NCBI RefSeq assembly: GCF_028527925.1
Contig: NZ_JAPESW010000017.1
Coordinates: 19,062 to 83,061, forward strand
Length of the DNA: 64,000 bases
Source: Cellulomonas fimi
GTDB lineage: Bacteria > Actinomycetota > Actinomycetes > Actinomycetales > Cellulomonadaceae
Direction: 5' to 3'
Position numbers and translations under genes: made by a program. Under the pieces are notes generated by a model. It made no database searches. It was given only the letters and a program-made list of their open reading frames with translations, and was not told the origin of the DNA. The first letter of the stretch is position 1, and every line of letters starts with the position of its first letter. Positions 41,359 through 49,738 of this stretch are shown one piece after another.

Positions 41359-43524
41359 GTGCACGCGCTCGACCGGATCGCGCTCGACCGCCTCGGGGTT
41401 CTCGCGGTGGCGGTCGGGCCGGTGTCACCCGCCTGCGTGAGCGTCGCGCTCATCGAGCTCGCCCGGGCCGGGGTGCGCATCACCAACCCCGGCGCCGCAC
41501 GAGACCCGTTGGCCGACGTCGTCGCCGACGTCGTCACGCACGTGCGCGCCGCCCGCGGACAGCGTGGGACGTTCGCACCGCTCTTCAGCGGCTTCCCGGA
41601 CAGGCTCCCCAGCTTCGACGACGTGCGCCTGCGCTCCGCCTTCGGCCTCTCGCGCCTCGCGGACGTCGCAGCGCCGACCGAGCAGCAGATCCGCGCGGCG
41701 TTCGACTTCAGCGACATCGGCTGGTGGCCCGCGTCGTCGATGCCTCAGGACGTCCCCGCGGCGCTGAGCGCTCGCCGGCGCCAGAAGCTCCTCAAGCCCG
41801 ACTCCCGCGTCCAGTGGTTCGACGTGCGACTCGTCGACGCCGAGGAGCGCGACGACCTGCTGCGGGACTGGATGGTCACGACGCTCGCGTCGGCCGCGTC
41901 GCTGCGCGTCGACGTCCTGGACGACCTCCGCGTCCTCGTCGCCGCGCTGGGGACGGCGCACGTCGACATCGCCACCGTCCGGTTCCGCGAGCTGCGCACG
42001 CTGCTGGTGCGCGCCGTCTGGGACGCCGACCTGTCCGCCGTCCCGACGCTCGGCCTGACGCCCGACGACCTGCTGCGCCTGTTCGCCGACCTGACAGGGG
42101 GCGACGTGTCGCTGACAGCGACCATCCGCTACCCGCGCCTGACCCGCGCGCAGCGGCGCACGGTCGTGGCGGTGCTCGAAGCCAGCGACCGCCTGTCGGA
42201 CGTCTTCCGTCGCCGCTCGATGTGGCTGGCGGTCGCCCGCGGCCTGCACCTGGCCGAGCACGACGCACCGCGGACGCAGGAGGTCTTCGGACGACTTCGT
42301 GTCACGAAGCACGACACGACGAGCCTCGGCTCACGTGTCGAGCGGCTCCTCGGCCCGGACTACGCAGCGGCGGTGCAGGTCCTCGGCGCCGAGGCGCCCG
42401 GCGTGCTCGTGCGCTCGCTGCGGCGCCTGGCAGCGCTCGCCGACGGTGACGGCGATCGCGTCGAGGCACTTGCCGCTGCCCTGAAGCTCGCCGTGCCGCG
42501 GGTGCCGGTGCGAGTCCTGCTCGGAGCGCAGGCCCAGGTCCGGGACAACGGTGCGACCTACCCCCGCGTCGCCTTCGCCAAGTCCGGCGCGGTCCTGACG
42601 ATCGACGGACCCCAGGGGCACCTGCGGGTCGCGGACGACCTCTCCGCGCGTCTGGTCGTCGTGCTCGGCGACGGCATCCACACCCAGCTCGCAGCGAAGG
42701 ACTCGTGGGCCGGGCGCACCGTGCACGTGGACCGGACGACCCGCGACATCCTCGTCCCGGACGGGCTGCGGAGCGGGGCCGGCGGCCTCATCCAGGTCGA
42801 GCGCGGCTCGGCGCTGTCCGTGGGCGACGCACAGGCCCTGCGGTTGTTCGTCCACTGGAAGCACGCGGACAGCGACCTCGACCTGTCCGCGATCGCCCTC
42901 GACGCCGACCTTGGGGTCGTCGACCAGGTCTCCTGGACCCACCTGCGCGGAGGCGCCATGGTGCACTCCGGCGACGTCACGTCGGCACCGGCGGGGGCGC
43001 AGGAGTTCATCGACATCGACCTGAGGGCCGTGCAGACCTTCGTGCGCGACCGCGGGTGGCGGTTCGTCGCGCCTGTCGTCTTCCGCTACAGCGGGGTCAC
43101 GTTCGACCAGCTCGAGGAGGTCGCCGCCGGGTGGATGCTGCGTGACGAGGTCTCCTCCGAGCACGTGACGTTCGACCCCGCGTCGGTCGCGAACGCCTTC
43201 CCGCTCACCGGGGGGAAGCGCAGCGCCGTGCCGTTCGTCCTGGACCTCACCACTGGGCGCCTCGTGTACGTCGACGCGTACCTGCGCGGCGCCCCGCGCG
43301 CACGCGTCGAGCAGGACGCCGGCAACATCTCCTTCCTGGCGCGTGCCGTCATCGCCCGACGCGCGATCAAGGCGACGATGGCCGACCTGGCGTACCTCAA
43401 CGTCGCCGCACGCGGGGGAGTGCTCGTCGACGACGCCGCCTCCGCCGACCTCAGCATCGGGCCGGGGCCTGACTTCACCTACGACGTGCTGCGGCCGCAG
43501 GCCGTGCTGGCCGACCTGCTGTAG
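41359..43524 (+). CDS. Large protein with TerD-like domain
   Basis: 721 residues, GTG at 41359 with AAGGA five bases upstream; no signal peptide or membrane helices. The N-terminal ~450 residues are helical and unrecognised, with basic and Asp-rich segments. Residues ~480-590 match the TerD fold: LFVHWKHADSDLDLSAIALD, MVHSGDVTSAPAGAQEFIDIDLRAV and VAPVVFRYSGVTFDQL, including the DxDLD and SGD-type calcium-binding residues. TerD proteins belong to tellurite/stress modules and bind calcium. The N-terminal plus TerD arrangement resembles the MXAN_6230/SCO0854 family, seen by eye only. Next gene is convergent. Possibly a stress or defence module member; other ter genes are absent here. Confidence 0.75.
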   Translation: MHALDRIALDRLGVLAVAVGPVSPACVSVALIELARAGVRITNPGAARDPLADVVADVVTHVRAARGQRGTFAPLFSGFPDRLPSFDDVRLRSAFGLSRLADVAAPTEQQIRAAFDFSDIGWWPASSMPQDVPAALSARRRQKLLKPDSRVQWFDVRLVDAEERDDLLRDWMVTTLASAASLRVDVLDDLRVLVAALGTAHVDIATVRFRELRTLLVRAVWDADLSAVPTLGLTPDDLLRLFADLTGGDVSLTATIRYPRLTRAQRRTVVAVLEASDRLSDVFRRRSMWLAVARGLHLAEHDAPRTQEVFGRLRVTKHDTTSLGSRVERLLGPDYAAAVQVLGAEAPGVLVRSLRRLAALADGDGDRVEALAAALKLAVPRVPVRVLLGAQAQVRDNGATYPRVAFAKSGAVLTIDGPQGHLRVADDLSARLVVVLGDGIHTQLAAKDSWAGRTVHVDRTTRDILVPDGLRSGAGGLIQVERGSALSVGDAQALRLFVHWKHADSDLDLSAIALDADLGVVDQVSWTHLRGGAMVHSGDVTSAPAGAQEFIDIDLRAVQTFVRDRGWRFVAPVVFRYSGVTFDQLEEVAAGWMLRDEVSSEHVTFDPASVANAFPLTGGKRSAVPFVLDLTTGRLVYVDAYLRGAPRARVEQDAGNISFLARAVIARRAIKATMADLAYLNVAARGGVLVDDAASADLSIGPGPDFTYDVLRPQAVLADLL

Positions 43525-43553
43525 ACCGAGACCGCGCAGCCGCCCGGGCCCGA

Positions 43554-44216
43554 TCAGTGCGGTGGGGCGGCTCCTTCCCGCGCCGCGACCCGGTCCGGTG
43601 GGGCGGTCGAGGGCCGGTCGACGTGCAGCCCGGCCGCGAAGGCGAGGACGGCGTCGTGCAGGTCGTCCGCGTACTGCGGTGCCGACGTCGTGCCGGTGAC
43701 CACGGCGAGCCAGATGCTCCCGGGCACCGGTGCGGCGACCTGTGAGGTCGAGCTCAGAGCGCCCGTGACGGTCCGCTCGACCCGGCGCGCGACCAGGCCG
43801 GGCCCGATGCCCGTGTCGACGGTCGCGTCGCCCTGCACGACGACCCGCGCGAGAGTGAGGTCCGCCCGGAGAGGGGCCGTGCGGAGCCACGTCAGGGAGA
43901 TCGTGCTGACCTCGGGCTCGGAGCGCGCGTCCCCCGCCGAACCCAGACGCAGCAGCGTCACCAGCGCACCGCTGCCCGCGCTGGCCCGGGCCACCGACAC
44001 CAGCACCGCGGCCGCGCCGCGGCGACGACGCTCGTCGAGCGCCGCCCACAGCGGAGTGCGCGCGACGAGGCCGACGAGGTCGTCGCGCATCGACGGCGCG
44101 TCTCCTCGAAGGGCGTGCCAGCCCTCGGGCGCGGTCACGCCGAAGCCGAACGGGGGCCGTGAGGGGATGCCCGGCAGACCGGGTCCCGGGGAGGTGCGCT
44201 CGACGCTAGGGTGCAC
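43554..44216 (-). CDS. Hypothetical protein divergent from the WXG100 operon
   Basis: 220 residues from a GTG at 44216; start uncertain, with no good ribosome site. It opens with a Pro/Gly segment, then the phrase PPFGFGVTAPEGWHALRG, followed by alternating strands and helices. No signal peptide, cysteines or catalytic motif are visible. The phrase 'VTAPEGW' is common at the start of small actinobacterial proteins coded beside type VII secretion genes, such as LpqN-like proteins, but those are usually lipoproteins and this one has no lipobox. The start is only 51 bases from that of the WXG100 gene, so the two divergent promoters must overlap. Confidence 0.6.
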   Translation of the reverse strand: MHPSVERTSPGPGLPGIPSRPPFGFGVTAPEGWHALRGDAPSMRDDLVGLVARTPLWAALDERRRRGAAAVLVSVARASAGSGALVTLLRLGSAGDARSEPEVSTISLTWLRTAPLRADLTLARVVVQGDATVDTGIGPGLVARRVERTVTGALSSTSQVAAPVPGSIWLAVVTGTTSAPQYADDLHDAVLAFAAGLHVDRPSTAPPDRVAAREGAAPPH

Positions 44217-44267
44217 ACCCGGACGATCCCATACGAATCGACCCGCGACGCGCAGGGGGGTGACGAC

Positions 44268-44564
44268 GTGACCGACGAGCTGACCCGGGCGCAGGGCCGC
44301 GTCGACGACCTGCGCCTGCTGCTGCGACAGGTGCGCGAGGCGCGCGAGGGCGTCCCGTCCCTGCACCGCGCCGCCGAGGCCGTCGGGTCCGCCGGCACCT
44401 GGACGGGGACGGCGGCCGACCGGCTGCACCGCGACGAGCTCGCGCCGGCCGCCGCCGCGCTCCCGCGGACGCTGGTCCGGATCGAGGAGGCCGTGGCGGA
44501 CGAGCTCGCGCACGCCGAGCGCGCGCTGGGGCGGGCACGCGAGGACGCGGAGGGCGTCGCGTGA
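44268..44564 (+). CDS. WXG100-type small protein
   Basis: 98 residues, GTG at 44268. Two helices separated by a TWTG turn (about 44-47): the WxG motif of type VII (ESX) secreted proteins. Helix one: LTRAQGRVDDLRLLLRQVREAREGVPSLHRAAEAV; helix two: ELAPAAAALPRTLVRIEEAVADELAHAERAL. The ending is RAREDAEGVA. WXG100 proteins are secreted or act as partners for larger effectors. Its stop overlaps the next start (GTGA), so the two are translationally coupled, supporting a partner role. Confidence 0.75.
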   Translation: MTDELTRAQGRVDDLRLLLRQVREAREGVPSLHRAAEAVGSAGTWTGTAADRLHRDELAPAAAALPRTLVRIEEAVADELAHAERALGRAREDAEGVA

Positions 44565-46693
44565 CGCGTCTGGTCGAGGTCTGCCCGGAGGCGCTGTCGG
44601 AGGTCCGCTCGGACGTGGCCGCGACCCGTGACGCGGTGCGCGACACGCTCGGCCCGTTGCGGCACCGGATGGTCGCCCTGGGTGTGCCGACCGGGGCGAT
44701 GGACGAGGCGCAGACCATGGCGGACCGTCTCGGCACGCACGTGCTGGGCACGCTCGACCCGTACGTCGCGCGCGCACGGGACCTGGCGGCGATGCGCTAC
44801 GACGGTGCCTTCGGTGCGACCCTGCCGCTGGTCGACGACCCGGACCCGTTCGTCCCCGCCAGCCCGTTCACCCAGACCGCGCTCGCCGGCAGGGGATCGG
44901 CCCTGACGTGGAGCGCGGCACCGGTCGAGGAGCAGGAGGCCGACGAGCGCGACACCGAGAGGTCCCGCGGGATCGACGACTGGTTCGGCGACCGCTGGGA
45001 CGACCTGTCCGGGGCGGTGTCGGACGGTGTGGACCGTGTCGCGGACGCCGCCACCGAGGCCTGGGACGGCATCCTCGAGGCCGGTGGGCAGGTTGCCGAC
45101 TGGTGGGACCGGACCAGCGGCGACCTCGGCGGCTGGATCGACGAGAACCTGGACGGGCTGCGCGACTTCATCGGCGAGCACGTCGCGGTGTTCCGTGTCC
45201 TCGCGTCGGTGTGCCGGGTCGTCGGGTGGGTCGTGGTGGCCGTCGGGGCGGTGCTCACGATCGCGCTCGCGATCATCGGCGGCATGGGCGGGGCCGCGAT
45301 CGGCGGCGTGTTCGGCTTCGGGGTCGGTGCCGTCCCGGCGGGCGGCGCGGGTGTCGTCGCGGGATTGTCCTTCGGGCTCAAGGTCGTCGGCGTCGGCTTC
45401 ACCCTCGTGTCCGTCGGTGACTTCCTCGACGTGGCGGCCGACTGGGGCGAGGGCACGATCGACGGGCAGGAGCTCGTGCAGCGCGGCACGCTCGAGCTCG
45501 GCCTCGCCGTCACGTCGCTGCTCGGCGCCGGCGCGCTCGGCAAGATCGTCCAGAAGACGTGGAAGCACCTGCCGGCGTCGTGGACCCGCAAGCTCGAGGA
45601 GTGGCTCGCGGGCGCCGGTCGCCGCACCGACGACGCCCCGAGCACGGGTGCGGAGCCCAGCACCGGGACCGGGACCGCCCCCGACGGTCTCGGCGAGGAC
45701 CTCGACGACCTTCGCGACCCGGACGGCAGGGGCCCCGTCGCGCCTCTGGACCCGACCGGGACCCGCCGGGCGGTCGACGGGTCGGGCGTCGAGCACGACA
45801 TCCGGTTCGGGGCCGCCGAGGTCGCCGACCAGGCGAACTGGGAGCACGTCCTCGACCAGGAGCTGCGGGACCGCGGGTGGACGCGGGCGCAGTTCGACTC
45901 GCTGGTCGCGCGCCCGATCCACACCCTGTCGCCCACGACGCTGCGAGAGCTCGTCGCGATCCGCGACGCGATGCCGCCGGTCCTGCCCACGGACGCGGTC
46001 CAGAAGATCATCCAGCCGCAGGACGCGCTGCGGGCTCTCGGGTCGAAGGCGTTCGAGGACGCGGCCGACGACATCACGGTCATGCGCGTGGACGAGCTGG
46101 TCGCCGCCGGGAAGGGCGCGAGGTACGACCTGAACTCGGTGTCGAGCTTCGTCTCCCGGGTCGCGGACGTGTCCGGCATGGACACGTCGCGGCTCTACCG
46201 GTACCTGGGCCTGAACTACGACGACACGCCGTTCGCCCCCGACGAGTCGATGTTCTCCGTGCGGTTCCCGGCGCGGGACCTCGAGATCGACGACACCATG
46301 GTGACGCCCGTGAACCCGCGGGCACCGCTCGACATCGTCCGCCGGTCGCAGTACCTGCCCTCCACCGACGGGTTGTCGGCGTCCCGGTTCGACCAGATCG
46401 CGGCGATCACCGACCTCGACAAGCGCGCCCAGGCGTGGAAGAACCTGGCCGGCGAGCTCGGCGTCGAGCCCGACGTCCTCACCGACATGGATCGCGCCGT
46501 GAGCTGGGAGAACCCGTACCGCGGCAACGGGTGGTCGGGTGACGGCTCGGAGTACACGCCGGAGTGGAAGTACGAGCAGCGACCTCAGCTGAAGGACGGG
46601 ACGGAGATGTGGGTGACACGTCCGGACGGGACCGAGCAGATCGTCGCCATCTACCGGAACCGCCGGTGGGAGTCCGTGACGGAGGTGCGATGA
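44561..46693 (+). CDS. Large polymorphic-toxin-like effector
   Basis: 710 residues, GTGA overlap with the WXG100 gene. N-terminal helical region ~1-85 resembles a WXG/LXG-type secretion domain. Residues ~135-205 are Trp/Asp-rich helices (DDWFGDRWDDLSGAVSDG, WWDRTSGDLGGWID). A hydrophobic stretch follows at ~210-285 (about two to three membrane helices, Gly-rich), as in pore-forming or delivery segments. A Thr/Gly/Pro linker at ~355-400 separates a C-terminal region (~410-710) of unrecognised type. That region ends with WKYEQRPQLKDGTEMW and YRNRRWESV, possibly a toxin domain. The stop overlaps the next small gene (ATGA), a typical immunity arrangement. Toxic activity is inferred from layout, not from a motif. 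Confidence 0.6.
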   Translation: MTRLVEVCPEALSEVRSDVAATRDAVRDTLGPLRHRMVALGVPTGAMDEAQTMADRLGTHVLGTLDPYVARARDLAAMRYDGAFGATLPLVDDPDPFVPASPFTQTALAGRGSALTWSAAPVEEQEADERDTERSRGIDDWFGDRWDDLSGAVSDGVDRVADAATEAWDGILEAGGQVADWWDRTSGDLGGWIDENLDGLRDFIGEHVAVFRVLASVCRVVGWVVVAVGAVLTIALAIIGGMGGAAIGGVFGFGVGAVPAGGAGVVAGLSFGLKVVGVGFTLVSVGDFLDVAADWGEGTIDGQELVQRGTLELGLAVTSLLGAGALGKIVQKTWKHLPASWTRKLEEWLAGAGRRTDDAPSTGAEPSTGTGTAPDGLGEDLDDLRDPDGRGPVAPLDPTGTRRAVDGSGVEHDIRFGAAEVADQANWEHVLDQELRDRGWTRAQFDSLVARPIHTLSPTTLRELVAIRDAMPPVLPTDAVQKIIQPQDALRALGSKAFEDAADDITVMRVDELVAAGKGARYDLNSVSSFVSRVADVSGMDTSRLYRYLGLNYDDTPFAPDESMFSVRFPARDLEIDDTMVTPVNPRAPLDIVRRSQYLPSTDGLSASRFDQIAAITDLDKRAQAWKNLAGELGVEPDVLTDMDRAVSWENPYRGNGWSGDGSEYTPEWKYEQRPQLKDGTEMWVTRPDGTEQIVAIYRNRRWESVTEVR

Positions 46694-47136
46694 GGCTCGG
46701 TGAGTACGCGGTCGTCGACGGACGGACCTACCGCGCACGGTTCGGCACGCAAGGGTTGGACCTCGTCGTCGACGAGCCGGCGACGGCGACCCCCGAGGTC
46801 CGCTACGACGAGCGGTACGGCTGGTGGCGGGAGGTCGGCTGGTCGGTCGTCGAGGAGGCCTACCGGATCGAGGTGTGGGCCCGCGCCCCGGGCCGGTGGG
46901 TCGTCGAGGTCGACGCGCTGGACGACGACGGTGAGCACGCCTCGGTCACCCACTTCGACCACTGGCAGGACAGGGCCCCGTTCGACCGCGGCGACGAGCC
47001 CCCGGGGCGGCCGCCCTATCTCGACTACCAGTACTACAACGGCTATGCGCAGGGCACGGTCCCCATCGGCGATCTCACGGACGTCCGCGAGGTTCGTCGT
47101 GACGTCGCGCTCCCGGACCGTTCGGCTGAGCGGTGA
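46690..47136 (+). CDS. Candidate immunity protein 1
   Basis: 148 residues, ATGA overlap with the effector gene. Unrecognised; rich in aromatic and acidic residues (WWREVGWSVVEEAYRIEVW, YLDYQYYNGYAQG) with beta-like alternation and no signal or membrane segment. Size, acidity, tight coupling and absence of homology to the effector fit a cognate immunity protein that blocks the toxin domain in the cytoplasm. It could also be a chaperone. Confidence 0.55.
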   Translation: MRLGEYAVVDGRTYRARFGTQGLDLVVDEPATATPEVRYDERYGWWREVGWSVVEEAYRIEVWARAPGRWVVEVDALDDDGEHASVTHFDHWQDRAPFDRGDEPPGRPPYLDYQYYNGYAQGTVPIGDLTDVREVRRDVALPDRSAER

Positions 47137-47510
47137 AGGGTGCGCTCGTGCTCAGCGAGGACGCGGACCTGTTCGAGGTGGCGCGCGACGTGATCGTCGG
47201 TGTGGGCGGGACCGCGGTCGAGGACACGGCCCAGCTCCGGGGGCCGGACGGCTTCCTGCTGACGCTCTTCCGCGACGAGTACCCGGCCGACGACTTCCGC
47301 GAGCAGCCCTTCACCGCGGCCGACGGGGTCGACGACGTCCCGTCGATGGCGCGGGTGCACGGTCTGCCGGTCGAGTGCCGGTCCGAGGTGCTGTTCGTCG
47401 AGACCGTCGGTGCGATCGCCGCCGCGGCCGCGGGGCCCGTGTGGGTCCTGGACAACGAGTCGGTCCTCTGGGCCGCGGAGCGGCTGGACCCGGCGACCAT
47501 CTCGCTGTGA
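47133..47510 (+). CDS. Candidate immunity protein 2
   Basis: 125 residues, GTGA overlap with the previous gene. Unrecognised; acidic, with a beta-helix-like alternation: GALVLSEDADLFEVARDVIVGVGG, then LTLFRDEYPADDF, and a C-terminal hydrophobic helix VGAIAAAAAGPVWVL. No signal peptide. The last gene of the operon, so it may be a second immunity protein or an accessory. A hairpin terminator follows two bases later. Confidence 0.55.
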   Translation: MKGALVLSEDADLFEVARDVIVGVGGTAVEDTAQLRGPDGFLLTLFRDEYPADDFREQPFTAADGVDDVPSMARVHGLPVECRSEVLFVETVGAIAAAAAGPVWVLDNESVLWAAERLDPATISL

Positions 47511-47511
47511 G

Positions 47512-47545
47512 CGCCGCCGGGCCGCTGGACGGTGCCCGGGCGGCG
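47512..47545. terminator. Terminator of the WXG100-effector operon
   Basis: GCCGCCGGGC near 47512-47522 pairs with GCCCGGGCGGC near 47534-47544, one bulged base. It lies directly after the stop at 47510 and before the convergent gene at 47590, so it can serve both. Confidence 0.65.
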
Positions 47546-47589
47546 GTGACGGGCGTTCGTCGGAGGTCCGTCGTCCGCCGTGAGGCGTG

Positions 47590-48096
47590 TCAGCCGCTGG
47601 TGGCCATCGCGCCGGCGAGGGCCTCGACCTTGTCGAGGCACGCCTCGAGACCGGCGGCCGAGAGGTCGCGTGACGCCTCGGTCGTGTAGCCGCGCTCGAT
47701 CACGGTGATCCGCGTCCCGTCGTCGGCGGTCTCGAACGTCACGACGTGCGGCACGGGGTCGGGGACGCCGTCCAGGCCGGACGCCGCCGGGCCGAGGTGG
47801 TGGCCGTCAGCGTCGACGAACCGCAGGTCGTAGCGCAGCTCGTGGGGCGCGTCGACGCGGGTGTACGTCCACGACGTGTACGTCGTCGCCCCGCCCATCT
47901 CGGCCGGTGCGCGCATCCCCAGGAGCGACGTGCCGCCCTCGCGGACGTCGAGCACGGCGACGGGGCAGGTGAACGGGCCCGGGCACCACCACTGGCGGAC
48001 CAGGCCGGGCTCGGTCCACACCCGCCACGCGTCGCGCGGGTTCACCGGGACCGTCCGCGCGGCGACGACGTCGTGGGTCTGCGGGGTCTCGGGCAT
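47590..48096 (-). CDS. SRPBCC/AHSA1-type activator-like protein
   Basis: 168 residues, ATG at 48096 with strong AGGAGGA upstream. Activator of Hsp90 ATPase homologue fold: the N-terminal strand VVAARTVPVNPRDAWRVWTEPGLVRQWWCPGPF, typical of the AHSA1/CalC subfamily, followed by the strands YTSWTYTRVDAPHELRYDLRF and HVVTFETADDGTRITVIERGY and a C-terminal helix. A binding pocket for hydrophobic ligands is expected, ligand unknown. Transcribed away from the START gene at 48311. Confidence 0.85.
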   Translation of the reverse strand: MPETPQTHDVVAARTVPVNPRDAWRVWTEPGLVRQWWCPGPFTCPVAVLDVREGGTSLLGMRAPAEMGGATTYTSWTYTRVDAPHELRYDLRFVDADGHHLGPAASGLDGVPDPVPHVVTFETADDGTRITVIERGYTTEASRDLSAAGLEACLDKVEALAGAMATSG

Positions 48097-48310
48097 GGCG
48101 TCCTCCTCCTGGGTCCGACGGTCGTGGAGTACGGACCCGCAGCGCCGCGAGGACTCACCGGCCGGCGACTGGGCGTCTCGCTCGCCGCACCGTCGTCGGC
48201 CGCCGGGCGCGGGGACCCGGCGGGCGGGGCGTCGCGTCGGCGCGCATGCTGGGGGCACCGGGCTGGAGAAGCAGCGGCCCCGTCGTGAGTGCTCGACGTG
48301 AGGAAAGTCG

Positions 48311-49087
48311 ATGACCACGAAAGTCGAGAAGTCGGTCCTGGTGAACGTGCCGGTGGCCGTGGCGTACAACCAGTGGACCCAGTTCGAGGACTTCCCGCAG
48401 TTCATGGGCGGTGTGAAGTCCGTGACCCAGCTGAGCGACGACCGGCTGCAGTGGGTGGCCGAGATCGCCGGCGTGAAGCGCCAGTGGGAGGCGCGCGTCC
48501 TCGAGCAGGTGCCCGACCGCAAGGTCGCGTGGGCCGCCACCGAGGGCGCGACCAACGCGGGCGCGGTGACGTTCGAGGACGTCGGTGGCGGGCAGACCTC
48601 GGTCCACCTGTCGCTCGAGTACGAGCCCGAAGGCCTGGTCGAGAAGGTCGGCGACAAGCTGAACGTCGTCGAGAACCAGGCGGAGAAGGACCTCGAGCGG
48701 TTCAAGGCGTTCATCGAGGCCGAGGGGTACGCGACGGGCGCCTGGCGCGGGTCCGTCGGGGCCGGCACGGGCGGCGGCACACCCGGCGTCGAGGATGCCG
48801 CGGCGTCGCGGGGCGACTCGGGCAAGGCCGGGGTCTCGGCGAAGGCCGTCGCTGCCGGGGTGGGTCTCGCCGCCGCCGGCGTCGCTGCGGCCGCTGCGAC
48901 GCGGACGAGCGGCTCGACCGACGACGTCGTCGTCGCCGAGTACGACGACGTGACGCCCGTCTTGACCGAGGACGTCGCGGTCACGCCCGTCGTCGAGGAG
49001 GACGTGGAGGTCGTCGTCACGGACGTGCCGTCCACCGGGACCGTGCCTGCGACCGAGGACGAGACCGACCCCGGCACCCGGATCTGA
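48311..49087 (+). CDS. Coenzyme Q-binding/START-like protein with acidic tail
   Basis: 258 residues, ATG at 48311 with AGGAA upstream. Residues ~1-145 form the COQ10-type cyclase/dehydrase fold: KSVLVNVPVAVAYNQWTQFEDFPQFMGGVKSV, VKRQWEARVLEQVPDRKVAW, LSLEYEPEGLVEKVGDKLNVVENQAEKDLERFKAFIE. Then a Gly-rich linker, a hydrophobic Ala segment (about 178-198) that might be a weak membrane helix and a repeated acidic TEDVAVTPVVEEDVEVVV tail. This family is common in soil actinobacteria in stress-induced gene groups. Function unknown. A strong hairpin follows. Confidence 0.85.
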   Translation: MTTKVEKSVLVNVPVAVAYNQWTQFEDFPQFMGGVKSVTQLSDDRLQWVAEIAGVKRQWEARVLEQVPDRKVAWAATEGATNAGAVTFEDVGGGQTSVHLSLEYEPEGLVEKVGDKLNVVENQAEKDLERFKAFIEAEGYATGAWRGSVGAGTGGGTPGVEDAAASRGDSGKAGVSAKAVAAGVGLAAAGVAAAAATRTSGSTDDVVVAEYDDVTPVLTEDVAVTPVVEEDVEVVVTDVPSTGTVPATEDETDPGTRI

Positions 49088-49110
49088 CCGCCAGCCGCGG
49101 GATCAGCGCG

Positions 49111-49141
49111 ACGGCCGCCGGTCACGTGGACCGGCGGCCGT
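49111..49141. terminator. Hairpin copy 1 of a duplicated element
   Basis: ACGGCCGCCGGTC (49111-49123), loop ACGTG, and GACCGGCGGCCGT (49129-49141): a perfect 13-bp stem. A second copy is at 49659-49689 and the match continues for eight more bases with one change. It terminates the START gene and lies before the convergent small gene. Confidence 0.85.
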
Positions 49142-49190
49142 CGTGGCACAGTCGCCCGTCAGACGCACGACGGCCGGCGACCGCAGCCCG

Positions 49191-49547
49191 TCAGCGTCGG
49201 AGCAGAGTGTGCTTGATCTGGACGCCGCTGGACGTGACGGACACCGTGAGTGCGCCGCCCAGCTGCTCGCTCGAGCAGGCGATCGCCACGAGATAGCCGT
49301 CGTGGTGCGACGACACGGACACGGTGTCGACCGATTCCCGGGTGATCTCGGCGATCCCGGTGCCCGCGGCGTCTCTCCAGACGACGTACACGGATCCGGC
49401 GATCTCGTCCCACGTCAGCTCGACGGACGCGACGCCCGCGGCGTCGAAGGTCACCGTGCGCACCCACGGCTCGTCACCGACCTGAGCGTCCAGCCCGAGC
49501 TCGGCGAGCTCGAGCGCGGTCGGTGCGGTCAGGGGCGACGCCATCAT
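49191..49547 (-). CDS. Hypothetical small protein between duplicated hairpins
   Basis: 118 residues from ATG 49547, or 117 from ATG 49544, which sits six bases after GGAGG. Unrecognised. Beta-rich: LTWDEIAGSVYVVWRDAAGTGIAEITRESVDTVSVSSHHDG and YLVAIACSSEQLGGALTVSVTSSGVQIKH. No signal peptide. Its codon usage is similar to neighbours. It sits alone between two near-identical hairpins, with about 50 bases on one side and 110 on the other. Confidence 0.6.
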   Translation of the reverse strand: MMASPLTAPTALELAELGLDAQVGDEPWVRTVTFDAAGVASVELTWDEIAGSVYVVWRDAAGTGIAEITRESVDTVSVSSHHDGYLVAIACSSEQLGGALTVSVTSSGVQIKHTLLRR

Positions 49548-49658
49548 CTTCCTCCCATGGGGATGATCGGGTCAGACGATAGGCGTCGTCGGTGACCTAC
49601 CGGGCGGTCTCCAGCGTGAGCGACCCTCCCGGTCCGACCAGGGGGGCTGGACGTGCGG

Positions 49659-49689
49659 ACGGCCGCCGGTCACGTGGACCGGCGGCCGT
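49659..49689. terminator. Hairpin copy 2 of a duplicated element
   Basis: Same 31-base stem-loop as at 49111-49141 in the same orientation (stem halves 49659-49671 and 49677-49689). It lies 50 bases beyond the stop of the leftward GH9 gene and would end that transcript. Confidence 0.85.
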
Positions 49690-49738
49690 CGTCGCACCGC
49701 GGGACGTCGCGCCGTTCACGGCGCGCGACCCGTACGCG

